From Bidens hawaiensis (taxonomy: Eukaryota > Streptophyta > Magnoliopsida > Asterales > Asteraceae): 64,000 bases of DNA. The translations under genes and the position numbers were made by a program. The notes beneath the pieces were generated by a model, which saw only the letters and a program-made list of their open reading frames with translations, ran no database searches and was not told where the DNA came from. The stretch lies in assembly GCA_021521415.1 (NCBI GenBank), contig JAIQDT010002045.1, positions 62,001 to 126,000 on the forward strand, given 5' to 3'. This document shows, piece by piece, positions 10,782 through 23,658 of this stretch (within the stretch, counting starts at the first letter, position 1; every line of letters starts with the position of its first letter).

Positions 10782-11638
10782 TGAAGAAACACAAGATGAC
10801 CCCGGCGGATTAAGGATAATCTGGGGGTTAAGTAGATGTTTCCCACGAGGGTTAGGTCCAGCAAAGATGGTTATTCTTCTCGACCTGCAAAACAGACACC
10901 GTGAGCTCGTCACTGAGAAGGGGGGTGTTCCTCCTTGTGACCACCCTCCGGCGTGAGAATCAGACTAGATTGCTCTGAATATAAGTGTATATAGAGAGAA
11001 ATAGCTAGAGAGAAGATAAGATGATGATACCGTTCCAAGGTGTTGGAGTATTTATAGCCGAATGTAGGTTTCCAAGCAGGTACGGCCAGCTGTATATAAT
11101 ATTCCTTTTCCAACAACCACGGGCTACGTTCGTGCCACGATGGGAGTTGGTGGGTAAGCAGCGGCTGATAGTGACATTTTGTACTGGAGCGTGCTCCTCC
11201 TCGTACTATTGTCGGTGAGCTGTCACCCTGTGATTGGTTCATGGGCTGCTTTTGTCAGATCTTGTCTATTTGTCCATACCTTGGTAGGTATAGTACAAAA
11301 GATCTTCTAGAAGCGTACGGACTGGCTCTTTTGGGCGGGAATATTCCCGCCCTGCTCATTCCTTCATGTGACATTGCTGAAGTATGAGTTAATGCCTTAT
11401 GCGTGTAGCCTTACTGTTAGTGCGGGTAGCCTTCCTTCTTGGCTTGTGCCCACAGCTGCGGGAACAGGCAGGGTACTGTACCAAGGGAGGCTTTCCTGCG
11501 GGAACATCTGGCTTACTGCGTGTAAGGTCTTCTCTAAGCATGGTGGGTCCTGCGGATCAAGTTGGTCTTTGCGCAGACGTACCTCTTCAAGGTGTGTCTT
11601 GCGGGTCCAACTGGTCTTTACGGGGACGTACCTCTTCA
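10782..11638 (-). repeat. 5' LTR of the Tat element, 857 bp
   Basis: Ends TGAAGA...TCTTCA, a six-base terminal inverted repeat, with the PBS next to its inner end. On the minus strand a TATAAATA (11049-11056) in the middle of the LTR is the likely element promoter. The right flank is GAAGG. The matching left target duplication is outside the window. Confidence 0.93.
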
Positions 11639-12692
11639 GAAGGCTAGAATCCATTGAAAACTAAAATTTTATTGTTTTTCCCTTACAAGTTAATCCCATA
11701 CTTCTAATATTTTGTAATAACATGAAGTGTAAAAGAAGGTAGTGCAAGCGGTAATTCTAGTGGCTTGCTGGTGTAGATGGAAATTAAGTGGACTTTCAAC
11801 AATAAAGGATCCCATCTCGGTGCAAAGAATAAAGAAGCATCTAAGGAATTTTAGTTTCCTTCAGAGGAAAAATAGAGATAACATAATTTGGTCAGACTGA
11901 AAATTTTGCTATAATTTTTTTTCTTTTTGTTGCGTTATTTGTAACCGGGTGTTTGTTTTTTTCTTGCTAGCCCCTTGCTAGTATATTTTGTTTCTCTCTA
12001 ATAAAAATTGCTTGTTAATAAAAAGTAAATTATTAAAGAAATATTAATAGTACTAGAATTTAAAGCCAATGAGCTTTAGCTCAACTAATATTGAATGAGA
12101 AATGAAGATTTGAATCGGAGGCCGCAATGCTTTAAGTTTGAATCCGCTTTTTAACCAGATTTATTGAAGTGAACCTTCAAGTGACGGGTTTTTTCAGAAC
12201 TAGTAGTTGATGGGTTTGGCTACCCAATATTGTTTTTGATTGTGAACGTATAAGATCGTTTTTTGTCATTAAGTTATCTGGTAGCCACCAGGGTTTTATT
12301 CAAAGAATAAAATTCGTAAGCAATTTTCAACGTACAATGAATGAAGCTTGTAAACACTTGTCATGGATTCAGGGGAATTGCAATTATTGGGGGGAAGAAC
12401 TTTAATTAAATGATACGTTATTGAGGTGGTTGAAACATATGACTATAATTATGACCTTTGACCGTTGGAAACATTTTATATCCCTTTTAATTTTCAACAA
12501 GCGACGGAGAAACTCATCCAAGATCACAAATTCCACGTTTTACCGGTCGGGATGAACCGGCACCACTTTGTTAGTTGAACCGGTTCACTGTTTATTAATA
12601 TATTAAGTAAGTTGGATATATATAAGATGTGTGAGCGACTTTAAATATAAGGTAGAGGCCCATAAATTTTTCATTGGGCTTAACTTTGAATA
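11639..12692. other. Intergenic, no gene recognised
   Basis: AT-rich single-copy-looking DNA. Around 12060-12155 there is a weak tRNA-like stretch (AGCTCAACTA, later GTTTGAATCC) that could be a decayed SINE head, but without a tail or target duplication I do not call it. Confidence 0.4.
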
Positions 12693-12700
12693 TCTATGCA

Positions 12701-13050
12701 TAGAGGTGGGGGTATTTTTAAACCCGGAAGAGGTTTGGAACCGGAACCAGGTATGGTCAACTAAAGTCAAAATTGGGTCCGGGTAGGAACCGATTCCGGG
12801 TATACTCGGGTATTTGACCGGGTTTTGACCGGTTTCATTGGGTTTTTTTCGGGTAGGGTCGGGTCGGGTTTTGACCGGGTATTGGCAGAACCGGTTCCAC
12901 CGAGTCCAAGTCGGTTCCGGTTCAGGTACAGTTCCCGGGGGAAAATCAAAACCTGGTCCGTACCCGCGGGTAAGGTAGGGTCGGGTCGGGTCCGGTTCCG
13001 GGTAGCAACCGCCGGGTCGGGTCCAAAACCGGTTCTTTTGTGCACCTCTA
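12701..13050. mobile_element. hAT-like MITE, 350 bp, with exact 8-bp target duplication
   Basis: The ends are TAGAGGTG and CACCTCTA, an exact 8-bp inverted repeat. They are flanked by TCTATGCA at 12693-12700 and again at 13051-13058. Eight-base duplications and this kind of end are typical of the hAT superfamily. The inside is GC-rich, made of degenerate GGTCGGGT and ACCGGTT words, and has no transposase. Confidence 0.88.
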
Positions 13051-13219
13051 TCTATGCATGGAAAACCTAGCAGAATTGTAATCAATTTTCATTTTTTCTC
13101 GTTTACACTCTTTATTTTTGTAACGGAAACTTTCATTAAAAAAATAGTGAGAGTAAGAAAAACAAACGATGCATAGTGAAAGTTATAACAAAAAGTTACA
13201 CTAATCCTTCCGTAACACA

Positions 13220-13790
13220 CTCTTCCAGAGTTCCAGGTAGATATGCTATAATCCACAAAGAGCCCATTTTTTATAATATCACCAACCGTCTTGGAATCGC
13301 TCGCCGGATTATTTAAGAAGATAACTTTATTCTAAGATTTCTGAATGCACCGACATGCCGTGAGAATGATACCATGTATACCTTATTCTTTTATGGCCAA
13401 GATTGCAAGTGGTACAAACCTTAAGCAAATCACGTACCGTGAACGCATAAATGGGAGGAACATGACACATGTTACTAATAAAGTGCTAGATTAACGTAGA
13501 AAAATGACACGAGATAAGAATATGATCACTTGTTACTTATGCTCGCTACATGTCCTACATAACAATGATCCCACATCAACATTTCTTTTACCAAGAGCCG
13601 ATAACGTAGACAACCTATCCATTTTCGCCTTCCAAACAAAAATGCTAGTTTTCTTTTGGAACCTAACTATTCCATTTCACAACAAAAGGAGAACGATAAT
13701 TAGACGCATTGAACAAGATCTTTCCATGGAGGCAACCTATAAATTAAAGACGCGGCTTATCTTTTAGCCAAACCCATGTATAGATCCTGT
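13220..13790 (-). pseudogene. LINE ORF2 C-terminal relic (zf-RVT region)
   Basis: On the minus strand one frame reads V-P-K-K-T-S-I-F-V-W-K-A-K then a Cys-x2-Cys, the hallmark of the zinc-binding domain at the end of plant LINE reverse transcriptases. Further along it reads L-N-N-P-A-S-D-S-K, like the LINE C-terminus. Several in-frame stops break it. The start and end are approximate. Confidence 0.75.
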
Positions 13791-13994
13791 TGATGCTTTT
13801 TTCCTGCACCATTTCCACATCCTATTACCATTCACCATCTCGTAACAAGACCGCACCAAACACGTTTCTCCTTTTCTACTAGGCAAAGACTTGGAAAAGA
13901 CACCCGCAAATGTTCATGAAAAATCCACGGGACGATCCAAAAATGGGTTTTGTCTCCACTACCCATTCCCCTTTAATATGACTCGGCAAGTCGA

Positions 13995-14099
13995 GATTGG
14001 CTTGCTAAAAAACTCGAATGATTGGCTTGCTAAAAAACTCGAATTCAGCCAACATGAGTTACTAATGATTGGCTTGCTAAAGAACTCGAATTCAGCCAA
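13995..14099 (+). repeat. Three-copy GATTGGCTTGCTAAA repeat
   Basis: GATTGGCTTGCTAAAAAACT starts at 13995 and 14020, and a one-base variant starts at 14067. The last two share a longer tail (TTCAGCCAA). This is a small local duplication in non-coding DNA. Bases 14100-14739 show no gene. Confidence 0.85.
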
Positions 14100-14739
14100 A
14101 CTAAGACGGGCTCGAGCCCAAGCTTGAGCCTTTATTGAAGCTCACTTATTTAACAAGCTTGACCCTATGCTTCACTTTTGAGCTTTACTATGCTCACGCA
14201 GCTAAACTGCTATTAATATAAATTATGATAAACAATCATATAACACATGATCCATGATTAAAAGAGCCCTAATCGAGTGGCGACGAAGTCGAACAGTGGT
14301 GAGAGGTGGTATTCTCGACGTTCTTAAACTAGATAACAACTTAATAAGTATACTAATAACAATAGCATACAAATATATGCATGTCATACTTACATATATC
14401 AGAAGGTACTACTCGAAAACCTCCATATAAGCTCCCTGATGAAGAGTCGAAATCTTGAGGTCATTTTCGTTTTATAACGCTAATGAAGACTACGAATCAT
14501 GTTTCAAGTCGATATACACACGCTAATGCAACACGAATCATCCTAAATTTTGGCATAACATCACTTCATTATGCATCTATGCCACAATCTAGTAAACCAA
14601 CAGCTAGACGTTGCAACCTTCTATGCTCAAAATCATATCATTAAAAGTCAAAAAACAAATAGACCTTCTATGTCTCATAATCTAAAAACCAGTTCAGATT
14701 CTACTTATACGCATCCACACTAACACTACAGCATCAACA

Positions 14740-15567
14740 TCACCTTAATCGACGTCTCCTCCTCCTCCCAGTGCTAGTTACCGCCATATCCATCTCAACC
14801 GAACCAGCATATCTTTCATCCCGCGGTTGAATATTAACACTAGCATGAACAACCGAATTCGCATCTCTATTCCTCATATTGATCCTAAGGTTTCTAATCG
14901 CATCCGCCACTGGACTAATACTATTATCCAAACACCGTGGTTCCACACTCTCCACTCTGCGCGCCTTCGGCCTAGGCGGAATTATCACTCCGAAATCAGA
15001 CTCCAACCCTTCCAAACTCCTCCCATTCCCATTCCCGTAAACGGGTATAACATTAGCATCGGTCACTTCCCCGTTGCAAACCGGACACTCTTTCGAAACC
15101 GAATCAACATACGGAACATTATAAAAACACCCCCAACAAAACAAGTGACCACAACATGTCAAAATCGGATCTTTAGCCATACCCAAACATATATTACAAT
15201 CAAAGATCCCACCTTTATGATCACCATCACTCTTATTATCATCAGCATCCATTTCCAACGCTTTCGCCAACCGGGTTTTATCCCTTTTGCAATTCCTTAA
15301 GCTCTCACCATCAACACCCACAGTTGGATCATCTACTGACATCATATTTAACGCCGTTGATTGGGGTTGTCTTAAACTCGCGCAAATTGCAAATCTAATT
15401 CGATCTTCAATTGGGCGACGTGGGTTTTGATGTTCATCGGAAAAAGACTCAAACCCAGGTGGCGATTGTGACGGCGGTGACGGTGGCGGTTGGTTTAAAT
15501 CAAGATTCATGAGTGACTCACCGATATGGGTTAATTCTTGATTGGATGGGGTGAATTGAAACTGCAT
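14740..15567 (-). CDS. RING-HC E3 ubiquitin ligase, MUSE1/MUSE2-like
   Basis: A single-exon frame of 275 residues from an ATG at 15565-15567. A C3HC4 RING occupies residues 124-164: C124, C127, C139, H141, C144, C147, C161 and C164. The stretch around the ring (FDCNICL, TCCGHLFCWGC, KECPVCNGEV) and a following PPRPKARR block match the Arabidopsis MUSE1/MUSE2 type of plant RING protein. Such proteins are predicted to pass ubiquitin from an E2 to substrates. The better-known RMA ligases share the ring but carry a C-terminal membrane anchor. Here the tail is basic (six Arg) and not hydrophobic. At 275 residues it is shorter than MUSE1/2 as I remember them. The sequence reads intact. A long inverted-repeat element begins about 180 bases upstream. 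Confidence 0.85.
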   Translation of the reverse strand: MQFQFTPSNQELTHIGESLMNLDLNQPPPSPPSQSPPGFESFSDEHQNPRRPIEDRIRFAICASLRQPQSTALNMMSVDDPTVGVDGESLRNCKRDKTRLAKALEMDADDNKSDGDHKGGIFDCNICLGMAKDPILTCCGHLFCWGCFYNVPYVDSVSKECPVCNGEVTDANVIPVYGNGNGRSLEGLESDFGVIIPPRPKARRVESVEPRCLDNSISPVADAIRNLRINMRNRDANSVVHASVNIQPRDERYAGSVEMDMAVTSTGRRRRRRLR

Positions 15568-15747
15568 TGGATGGAATTGTAAACCCTAGTTAAGATTATC
15601 CCCAAATGTAACGAGTGTTGTTTGTTTAAATTGACTTATAATTTTGTTGTGGATTTTAGTTCTGAAAGTATCAATGAGTTTACATTCACCGTACGAGATT
15701 AGATTTCTTTTAAAACGTGTTTGAAGTTGTGAAAATGACTTATAAAT

Positions 15748-16312
15748 TTTCGAGTGTATTGCATAATGGTACCAATGTTTGATCGTATTGCGAGTTTGGT
15801 TTTAAGGTTTTAAAATTTGTAAACTTAGTCTAAATGTTTGTGAAAGAGTGGCACGTAACACGTTTAGTCCTTACGGTTACTCTCATTATTTTTTAATGAA
15901 AAGGTGATGGCGTGTGTGTTTTGTGTGAGGTAATTGTGTTTTTTTTTTCAAATTTGGAACACTAAAGTTATAGTTTTTCAAACTCGTAGCGTTGACTTCA
16001 TCATTTTCGATCAATACAAAATCAAAGGTTTGGTGTGTGATTAAAGATTTAAAGGTGATGATGTTGATACTGTAAGTTCTAGAGTTTGAAAAAGTATTTT
16101 ATTTGGATTCTAGATTTAAAAAGTTACGATTACCCTCATTTGAATGACACGTGATATTATTTTTTGTTAAAAAAAAAATTGAGATTGACGGTAAGGACTA
16201 AACATGTAACCTTCTCACAATTTGTTTGGATTAAGTTTGCATCTTTTTAGAAAATGGGGACCAAACTTATAATATGATCAAACCAAAAAGACCTTTTGTG
16301 CAATTACATGGA
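15748..16312. repeat. Element with long imperfect terminal inverted repeats, upstream of the RING gene
   Basis: About 15750-15900 is the imperfect reverse complement of about 16165-16312. Shared words include TTTAGTCCTTACSGT, AAACTTAGTC/AAACTTAATCC and TTTGATCRTATT. The arms of roughly 130-150 bases suggest a Mutator-like or foldback non-autonomous element. I found no clean target duplication. The boundaries are approximate. Confidence 0.6.
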
Positions 16313-16450
16313 AAACTTTAAATTAAATGTCTTTAATTGTATTTGTTTTTATTTGTATAGATATTTTGAATTTAGGATGCAAAGAAGAATAAATAATAAA
16401 AGGAATTCTAAGTTAATAATTCTATAAATATAAATGTAATATACCAATTA

Positions 16451-16721
16451 CTCCCTTTGTCTCATTTTAATGTCATGGGACTCAAGACACACAAATTAAT
16501 AAATGTTTGATCATTTTATTTTATTAGCTGTAAAATGACAATAATATCCTTTAAGTTATTATGACATTTAAATTGGGACAACCAAAAATTGAAAACTGAA
16601 ACATCTAGTATATTTAATGGTAAGGGCACAATTGAAAATTGAATTTATATTTATAGAAATGACATTTAAATCGGGACAACCAAAAATAAAAAAATGGACA
16701 TTTAAAATGGGACGGATGGAG
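16451..16721. mobile_element. Stowaway-like MITE, 271 bp
   Basis: Left end CTCCCTTTGTCTCATTTTAA and right end (reverse complement) CTCCATCCGTCCCATTTTAA give an inverted repeat over 20 bases. TA flanks both sides (16449-16450 and 16722-16723). These are the marks of Tc1/mariner-derived Stowaway elements. Inside, a GACATTTAAAT stretch is present twice (16562 and 16660). Confidence 0.88.
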
Positions 16722-19700
16722 TATATGACAATGAAAGAAATAAAATCATTCATTTGTGAAGGTGTTAATGACGATCATTACTTGAACTCAGAGGTGAAGG
16801 ACCCATTTACGCTAGCATGTCTGAAGACACAAATGTTTTCAACGGTCTACCATGCTTTTCTCTCAATTCTCTTTCACTAAGATCGGCTTCCTCCTAACTC
16901 TCGTTAAATAGCTTATGGCCGTGAACTATAGACACATTTTTCAACAATCATGTCATGTCTCTTCTAGTGTCTTCCATGTAAAAACCTCAACTGCATATGG
17001 TCCAAGGTTGTATAATCATTAGCAAAAGGTATATGAAGAAGACCGCTTTGATGACGAAGCTTTATAATCAGTGGGCGTGGGAGACTTGGAGCAATCTAAA
17101 GACGGTTTGCTTCTGAACAAACAGAAATGATACGCTCATACACTTGAAAACCAAAGTCATTTTTGCCATGGAAGAAAAGAGATGCTCATATAAGAATTTT
17201 ATGCCTATATATAAACTTTTAAGAGTTTGATGGAGAGAAGGTTGTGATCAAAATCTAACATTTGTGCTCATGATGGAATGCAACTATGCCATCTAAATCT
17301 GAAACTCTTTTTGGTGGGGGCGTTGTCCACCATATCAAAAGTGGGATATCAATATTTTTGTACTCTATATGTAACAATACTCGTTAAATAATAAACATTT
17401 CACAAAAACGCTAAAGAATTTACCTTTACACTAATCTTGCTAGTTGTTCATTTAATTTTATTATTAGAACACTGAAAATTATAACCAAAACCTGGTCTAA
17501 AAAATCTTGTTATATAATTAAATACAAAACATGAGCCTTGATATCTAAATTGTACATTACAACGCAGTTGAAACTTTCTTTGTATTGTGGTGTACCTTAC
17601 TTGCAAATATACACAATAAACATATTAGCAGAACTAAATAAATACATATGATGTTAGACTAAAAATCAAAGAGAAAATATTTGAGAACAAAACATTACGA
17701 TGACAACTGAGAGAAACGACTATGTCAAATGTGGTTATATAGGCGTGCAATTTTTTTTGTGAAAATTACAGGATTTTCAGTAAACACTTGGCTGTATGAA
17801 ATTCACTGACATAGCCAGAAGACTTTCTTGTTATATTCCGATTCCTGAGCGAGAAAATCAACTATACAAAATAAGTTTTGCACAATTTATGTGTCATCCT
17901 GTTAGCTATAGCCAAATATCGTTTTTTACAAAAATGCAAGTTTGGTTCCCAAACTTAATTGCCTAATGCGCATATGTATATATTAAGATCATTAAAATGC
18001 GTTAAACAAATTCAAAGCACGCTCATTAGAAAGCTCAAAGTACAGTAATTAACTAACAAAACTGTGCATTTGTTAGGCACACCATTATTAACTAGTTATT
18101 TAGATGATACAAAATTTAATACATCCATATTGTGTGTTATTGTTCACAATGAAAAACAATGAGGGTAGTCGTCCTCGATCAATCGTTATCTTACAATGAA
18201 GATACAAAATTTAATCCAACAACAAATATTTTTTTTTTCAAAAAAATTACATGGAATTTCTTATCACGTACCATAACGGATTTTTTAACCACTCTACGAA
18301 GCCTATTCTCTGAATAATGCCTTAGTCTATAAATTACATATTTTGCTGTTTTGATATCTGAATTATGAAAAACATTTTTAACCTGTCTTCGCATTACCAG
18401 ATTCATTGGAAAAACTATATCCTAGAAGAAGAGACATGGAGCCGATTGATGGCTTGGGGTATGCTAAATATTAGTTCTAAAAATATTTGCATTTCTGAAT
18501 GTTTGTGGAGGGTAACTCCGTCGCCACATTCTTTTGAGGATTTTATTTACATGAACAATGAATTTAAACTTTTCATTGTTTGATTATTATATGCAATTAA
18601 TTTTTTATTTGAAAACCTCATGCAATATATGGGTCTCACTATAGGGTATAATAAAGTAAAATATGTCAAAGTTCAACTAGAGGTGGTTATACGTTTTGTG
18701 AACGGTCAACATTTAACTTCACTAAATATGGCCGCTACACTCGAACAGTCGAGCCCCTAGGAGGACGGAACGGCCACAGACCATGACGCCTAATACATAT
18801 TTAATTATTCAACTAGTATAATTCAATTCAATAAGTAGTTGATACTTGATACTAGTCAAATATTAAAATCCTCGTCACAGTATGCTTGAAAGAACATTGA
18901 AAAAAGATAAGAGCTTTTTTTTTTAAGGTTAATGTAAATAACTAAAATCATGGCAATTCTTTATATAAAGGATAGCCACTAAAAGTCATTTTTTACGGAT
19001 TCAGTCCGTAATTTGTAATAGTTTAAAAAATAAAAGTTATAATTTAGTTAAAACAATCAAATTGTTAGTCTTTTTTCAAGTTTAAGAAGCCCGATTTTGT
19101 TTTTAAAATAAGCAGCCTAATTATGTTACTAACCAAATATTTCCCAAGTAGTTATAAAAAAGTTAATTGCATTATTGAACCTGATCAACGAGCGAACTCA
19201 TAAATGTGACCTTCGTTTATGTCATTTTACTATAACATTGTTCTTTTATTAAAAGTGTGCCTTTTATCTTATGACCATACCCGCACCAAAAATTCCGATA
19301 TCTAGTCATTAAAAATTCTAGCACCGTAATATACTAACATTACAGGAAAAAATATTCTAGTTACGCCACCAACAAAGATATTCTTTATGACGTCTTCTAC
19401 AAGTTGAGGTTTAGTAAGTTACGTAAGAAATTAATATAAACTTTAAATAAAGGGAAAATTTCTTAAATAACCCATTTGAAGAGAGAGAAAATTTAAATAA
19501 CCCATTATTAATCAATATTTCCAAAATGGACCAACAAATATGGAATGGAGCGACAGGATTTAAAAAGATTTGAATCTGGTCTGCTCCGTCCAAATTTAAA
19601 GCGAATCACATCTTTTCCGTCCAAATTTTAAATAATCCTGTCTTTCCCGTCCAAATCTTACTACTCTAATAAAAGAATATTATATATTGCCACTTGTAAA

Positions 19701-20560
19701 CCTCTCATCACTTCTCACCTTTTTTAACCCATATTTACTAAAATGGTATTATTTCGGATCAACCCGCCCAACTAATGGTATCTGTAACCGTATATTATTT
19801 AATCCATTTTTTTTCCCCTTCCAAATAAAAAAAAACCTATGCTGCAGACACTCAATTAGACGCATCTTCCCTTCGCTGCCAATATGCCATTACTTCGCTG
19901 CCTTCTCCCTTATCTGATTAAACCTACGAGACTGTTCATCTCCACCGTTGCTTCCGTTCCATTGTCGCTTGCTCTTAGGTAATTTTACAATTCCATGCTT
20001 TAGAACCGTTGGTGCCTACCATGAATCATGGGGTGAGATTAAAACAAGAGAAAGAGACATTTGAAATTGATTTGATGGTGTTATCTAAATGTTTGGTTGA
20101 TGTTGATTGTTGTTGAATATGTATATAGTTTTCACTTTTTAATTAATAGATTATCAAGCGATAAATAACTCCAAGCGATAAACATCATATATTATATTGT
20201 AATTGCAATTTTAATGTAATAGTAAGATGTTATATTGGTAAGTGGTTATTCTCTATCTTTTCAACTAATTTTAAAAAAATTTCATGATTTATTATGCAAG
20301 TAATGACTCCAAATCCAGAAAGTGTTTACAATCGATACACCTATTGTTGACGCCATGCACCGCATACACGATGGAAAGTTTTTACATCTATATGTTGTCA
20401 ATAGAGGTAAAGACAATGTTGTATGTTTCATTTTATACATTTGATATAAACATTATACATACAAGTTGTATATCTAAATTGCATTTGGTTTGGTGCATAT
20501 GGAGTTACTGTTGCCATTGTTGATGTCCATCACATCGCCTACGCTGCAATAATTGTAGTC
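16722..20560. other. AT-rich intergenic DNA, no gene recognised
   Basis: No frame here looks like a known protein, and no LTR, TIR or RNA gene was found by eye. Short frames (for example 18365-18583) are interrupted and carry no motif. Confidence 0.5.
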
Positions 20561-20567
20561 CCTTGCT

Positions 20568-21175
20568 TCACCAAGGTATCACTTGGATTTCTTTTGTTTT
20601 CTTTTTTTTTTAAATATTGCAGCATGGTTCGTGTACTTATGTTCCTGGGTTGGTAGGTCCAACTATCCCGAAGACGACCCGAAACCATATTGTATTTTCA
20701 GATTCAATAGTCGACAAAATATTGTTTTGAAAAATTGTTTCACGGTTCGTGTACTCGTGCTCTTGGGTTGGTAGGTCCAGCTAACACGAACACGACCCAA
20801 AACCAAATTATATCGTACACATGAATTGAACACGAAATTCGTATTTGTTGGTTATTTTCTGTTTTGCACAAAGATTCTATAACAAGTTTTGGCTTCTTTT
20901 GAACAAAAGTTTTGACTTTTTAATATATTTTCAGATTCAATGGCTGCGTAAGATGTATTACGGTTCTGAAAAAATGACCAAATAACACCAGATGGTGGTA
21001 ACTGATGCAACTTAAAGCACAACCGGCACCAAGGTATCACTTGGACTTCTTTTGTTTTCTTTGTTTTCTTTTGATTTTTAAAAAATACTGCAGCACGATT
21101 ACTCGTGTTCTTGGGTTGGTAGGTCCAAGTAACCCAAAGACGACCCATACCCTTATTATATTTTCAGATTCGTGT
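20568..21175 (+). repeat. Direct repeat of about 150 bp with a third partial copy
   Basis: 20568-20720 (ACCAAGGTATCACTTGGA ... GGGTTGGTAGGTCCA ... ATTTTCAGATTC) recurs at about 21030-21175. A shorter copy of the GGTTGGTAGGTCCA part lies at about 20740-20815. The copies flank about 300 bases of other sequence. They have no coding signal and their origin is unknown. Confidence 0.75.
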
Positions 21176-23640
21176 ACATAAGTTTGGAACATTATGTGAG
21201 ATGAAGGCCATTGGGTGGTATTTTGAGGATCCTAACCTTTATTGCTGAATCAAATTTTTTTATGTGGTTAGCGGATTTGAAATGTCGAACCAACAAGTGA
21301 TAAGTGTGTGTAGCCACCATACCTAATGCGACACTTGATTATCTAACATATGTTGTCACGTCATTCTATTACATTACTCGCCCTTGTTAGTCATCACACA
21401 TTAAATTCTACATGCATACACATCTCCGAGCATACATGTCCTCACAAAAATGCAAAAGAAAGAGAAAATGACAATTAAGACTCTACCAACATTTATGATA
21501 AATCAAACACCCTAAGGGACTGAAGGGACATGAGCAAATATGGTCTCAAATATTACCGATGCCTTATTTGGAACACCGAGTCCGAATCCTACCCACCATA
21601 CACTGGCACATAGCGCAAGTGAGATTGGGAGACGTTACAAAATAGAGACTCCGTTAAAAGCATGGGGTGACAATTATGTGTCACGTACTCATGTTTATTC
21701 CATACATCTGGGTGACACACGTGAAAACAATACAACTACCTGAAAATTCAATTGGAAAAAAGTTAGAACATCATTTCTACTTTTAGTTTTACCAACACTA
21801 TACTATATTGTTGTGTTTTGTATGATTGTTTTAAAAATAAATTAAAGGTGGAAAAGGCAAACGAACCTATGCTGATTTACATAAAGATCCATACCATGAG
21901 TCCGGTTGCTATATTATTGAAATAGAGCGAACGATGATTAAAGATAGAACCATTATACTTTAAACTGAGTTGATGTTGGTGGATGGTGAAGTAAGATTTT
22001 GAATGATTTGTTAACTAGGTGGATGGTGGAACTCACTAAGTAGATAAATGAAGGTGACTATAAAATGTCATTAAAATTCCTTTAAATACATAAGGATATG
22101 CATAACGGAGGGGCTACAAATTAGGCGAATTGCGACCCGTGACGCCCAGTCAGCAAATAGTAGAAATTTATTTTTGAGATGTAATGATGTTGTATGCTAA
22201 TATATATATATATATACACACTTACTCACACACACACATACTCACGATGACAAAAAGTTCGCGCCCCCCTCCCTTATCGCCACACATTTCGCCGGTGGGG
22301 GGGGGGGTGGCGGTGTGCTCGCCTCTATCGCCCAAGGCTTTCGCTCACTACTGGGTGGCCTAAGAGGAGGGGGGGGGGGGGTCTAACTAATGGCATTGTA
22401 GTCACTCTTTTGCCATTCGGGATGGTGGAGTAAACCTCATCAACAATATTGGCCAGTCTCCAAAGGTGTTTAAAGAGACATTTTAGTAAACCCAAATTTT
22501 TAAGTGGGATGACGAGACAATCCTTATAGAGGACAATGAGTTCCTAATGGGGAGTAAAAAAAGAGAGGGTTGTATTTACCGAGGAAAACCCACATAAATT
22601 ATACACATGAAAGATTAAAGTATCACTTTTCCTCACCTCAATATCAACAACGCGTTTTACAACAATGCCTCACATTAAGATTTAAGGATCCCATAAGAAC
22701 TCGACAATTAATATTACTAGAGTTAGAGTAATAAATACCTTGATCTATTCTCATATTTTAACTCAACTATTTCCATAGTAGTATATTCTCCACTCGAATG
22801 AAGTATAAGTTTACCCTTGACAATTAGTAGCATATAAGTTATGATCATGTAGCAATATTAAATATTAATAATGATATCTACATCAACATTATTACAACAT
22901 TAAATATGTAGACATCGTTTAATCATTATTAGTTGTTAGATATGTTGAATATGTCATAACCTTTATTCTATATAAATAGTCAATAATCTAATACAGAAAA
23001 GTCCAAGTTAAAAGTATTTTGACGTATAACTTTTGACTATATGATTAATAAAGCTATATACGAGACACAATGTACATGAAAATGATGTAACGCAAATTAA
23101 AACATACTGCCATTATTGGTTAATTTTCATAAATAATTCTTTATCTTAACTATGCCATTATTTTCTTCGTTCTCCCGTGTTATTTCAACTTTATAATCTC
23201 TCTCGATCTTATTATTAAAACAATGTCAGAAAGATTTTGCAAAGATAAAAAAATTAAAAATAGAAGTATATATAATAATACTTTGAACCCGTATATTACA
23301 CTGTGTTTTGAGATTAAGAATTATATACTAGAAAGAAAATGCCATGAATACTTTGCTTATCATTTATACATTTATGATATGATTTAAAATTCAAATTATG
23401 TAATTAACTTCTCCTAGCAAGACAATAAATCAAGGCAAAGTGCAATAAAAATATCGAAAGACTCCGACGTCATTTGGGACTCAAAAAAGAGATGAAAAAG
23501 CCTACCCTCAAATTATTTGTTTCTAATCGCATTTTGGGCATCAGACCTTAAATTAGAGAGACAGAGATTTGTAAAATTCACAAAAGATCTTAATATAAAA
23601 AATTAATTTTTAATATAAATATTTGTGTATGTGTTATGTG
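21176..23640. other. AT-rich intergenic DNA with simple repeats
   Basis: A (TA)n then (CA)n tract lies near 22200-22240. Two runs of ten or more G (near 22297 and 22367) flank a GC-rich 110-bp stretch. No gene was recognised. Confidence 0.5.
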
Positions 23641-23658
23641 GGAGACGAGAATTAGGTC

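Larger units (their letters stand above)
1..11638 (-). mobile_element. Ty3/gypsy LTR retrotransposon, Tat lineage, left end outside window
   Basis: The two ends match at a constant offset of 11052 bases, and gag-protease, RT and RNaseH-integrase lie between them on the minus strand. The order is 5' LTR (10782-11638), PBS, gag-PR, RT-RH-second RH-INT, an antisense gene (1633-4840), PPT and 3' LTR (1-586). Two RNase H domains and an extra antisense gene before the 3' LTR are known traits of the Tat lineage. By hand count the shared 586 bases of the LTRs differ at about 13 sites. Pol carries two stops, frame breaks and a changed RT active site, so this copy cannot move on its own. The left 271 bases of the 3' LTR and the left target duplication lie outside the window. 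Confidence 0.95.
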
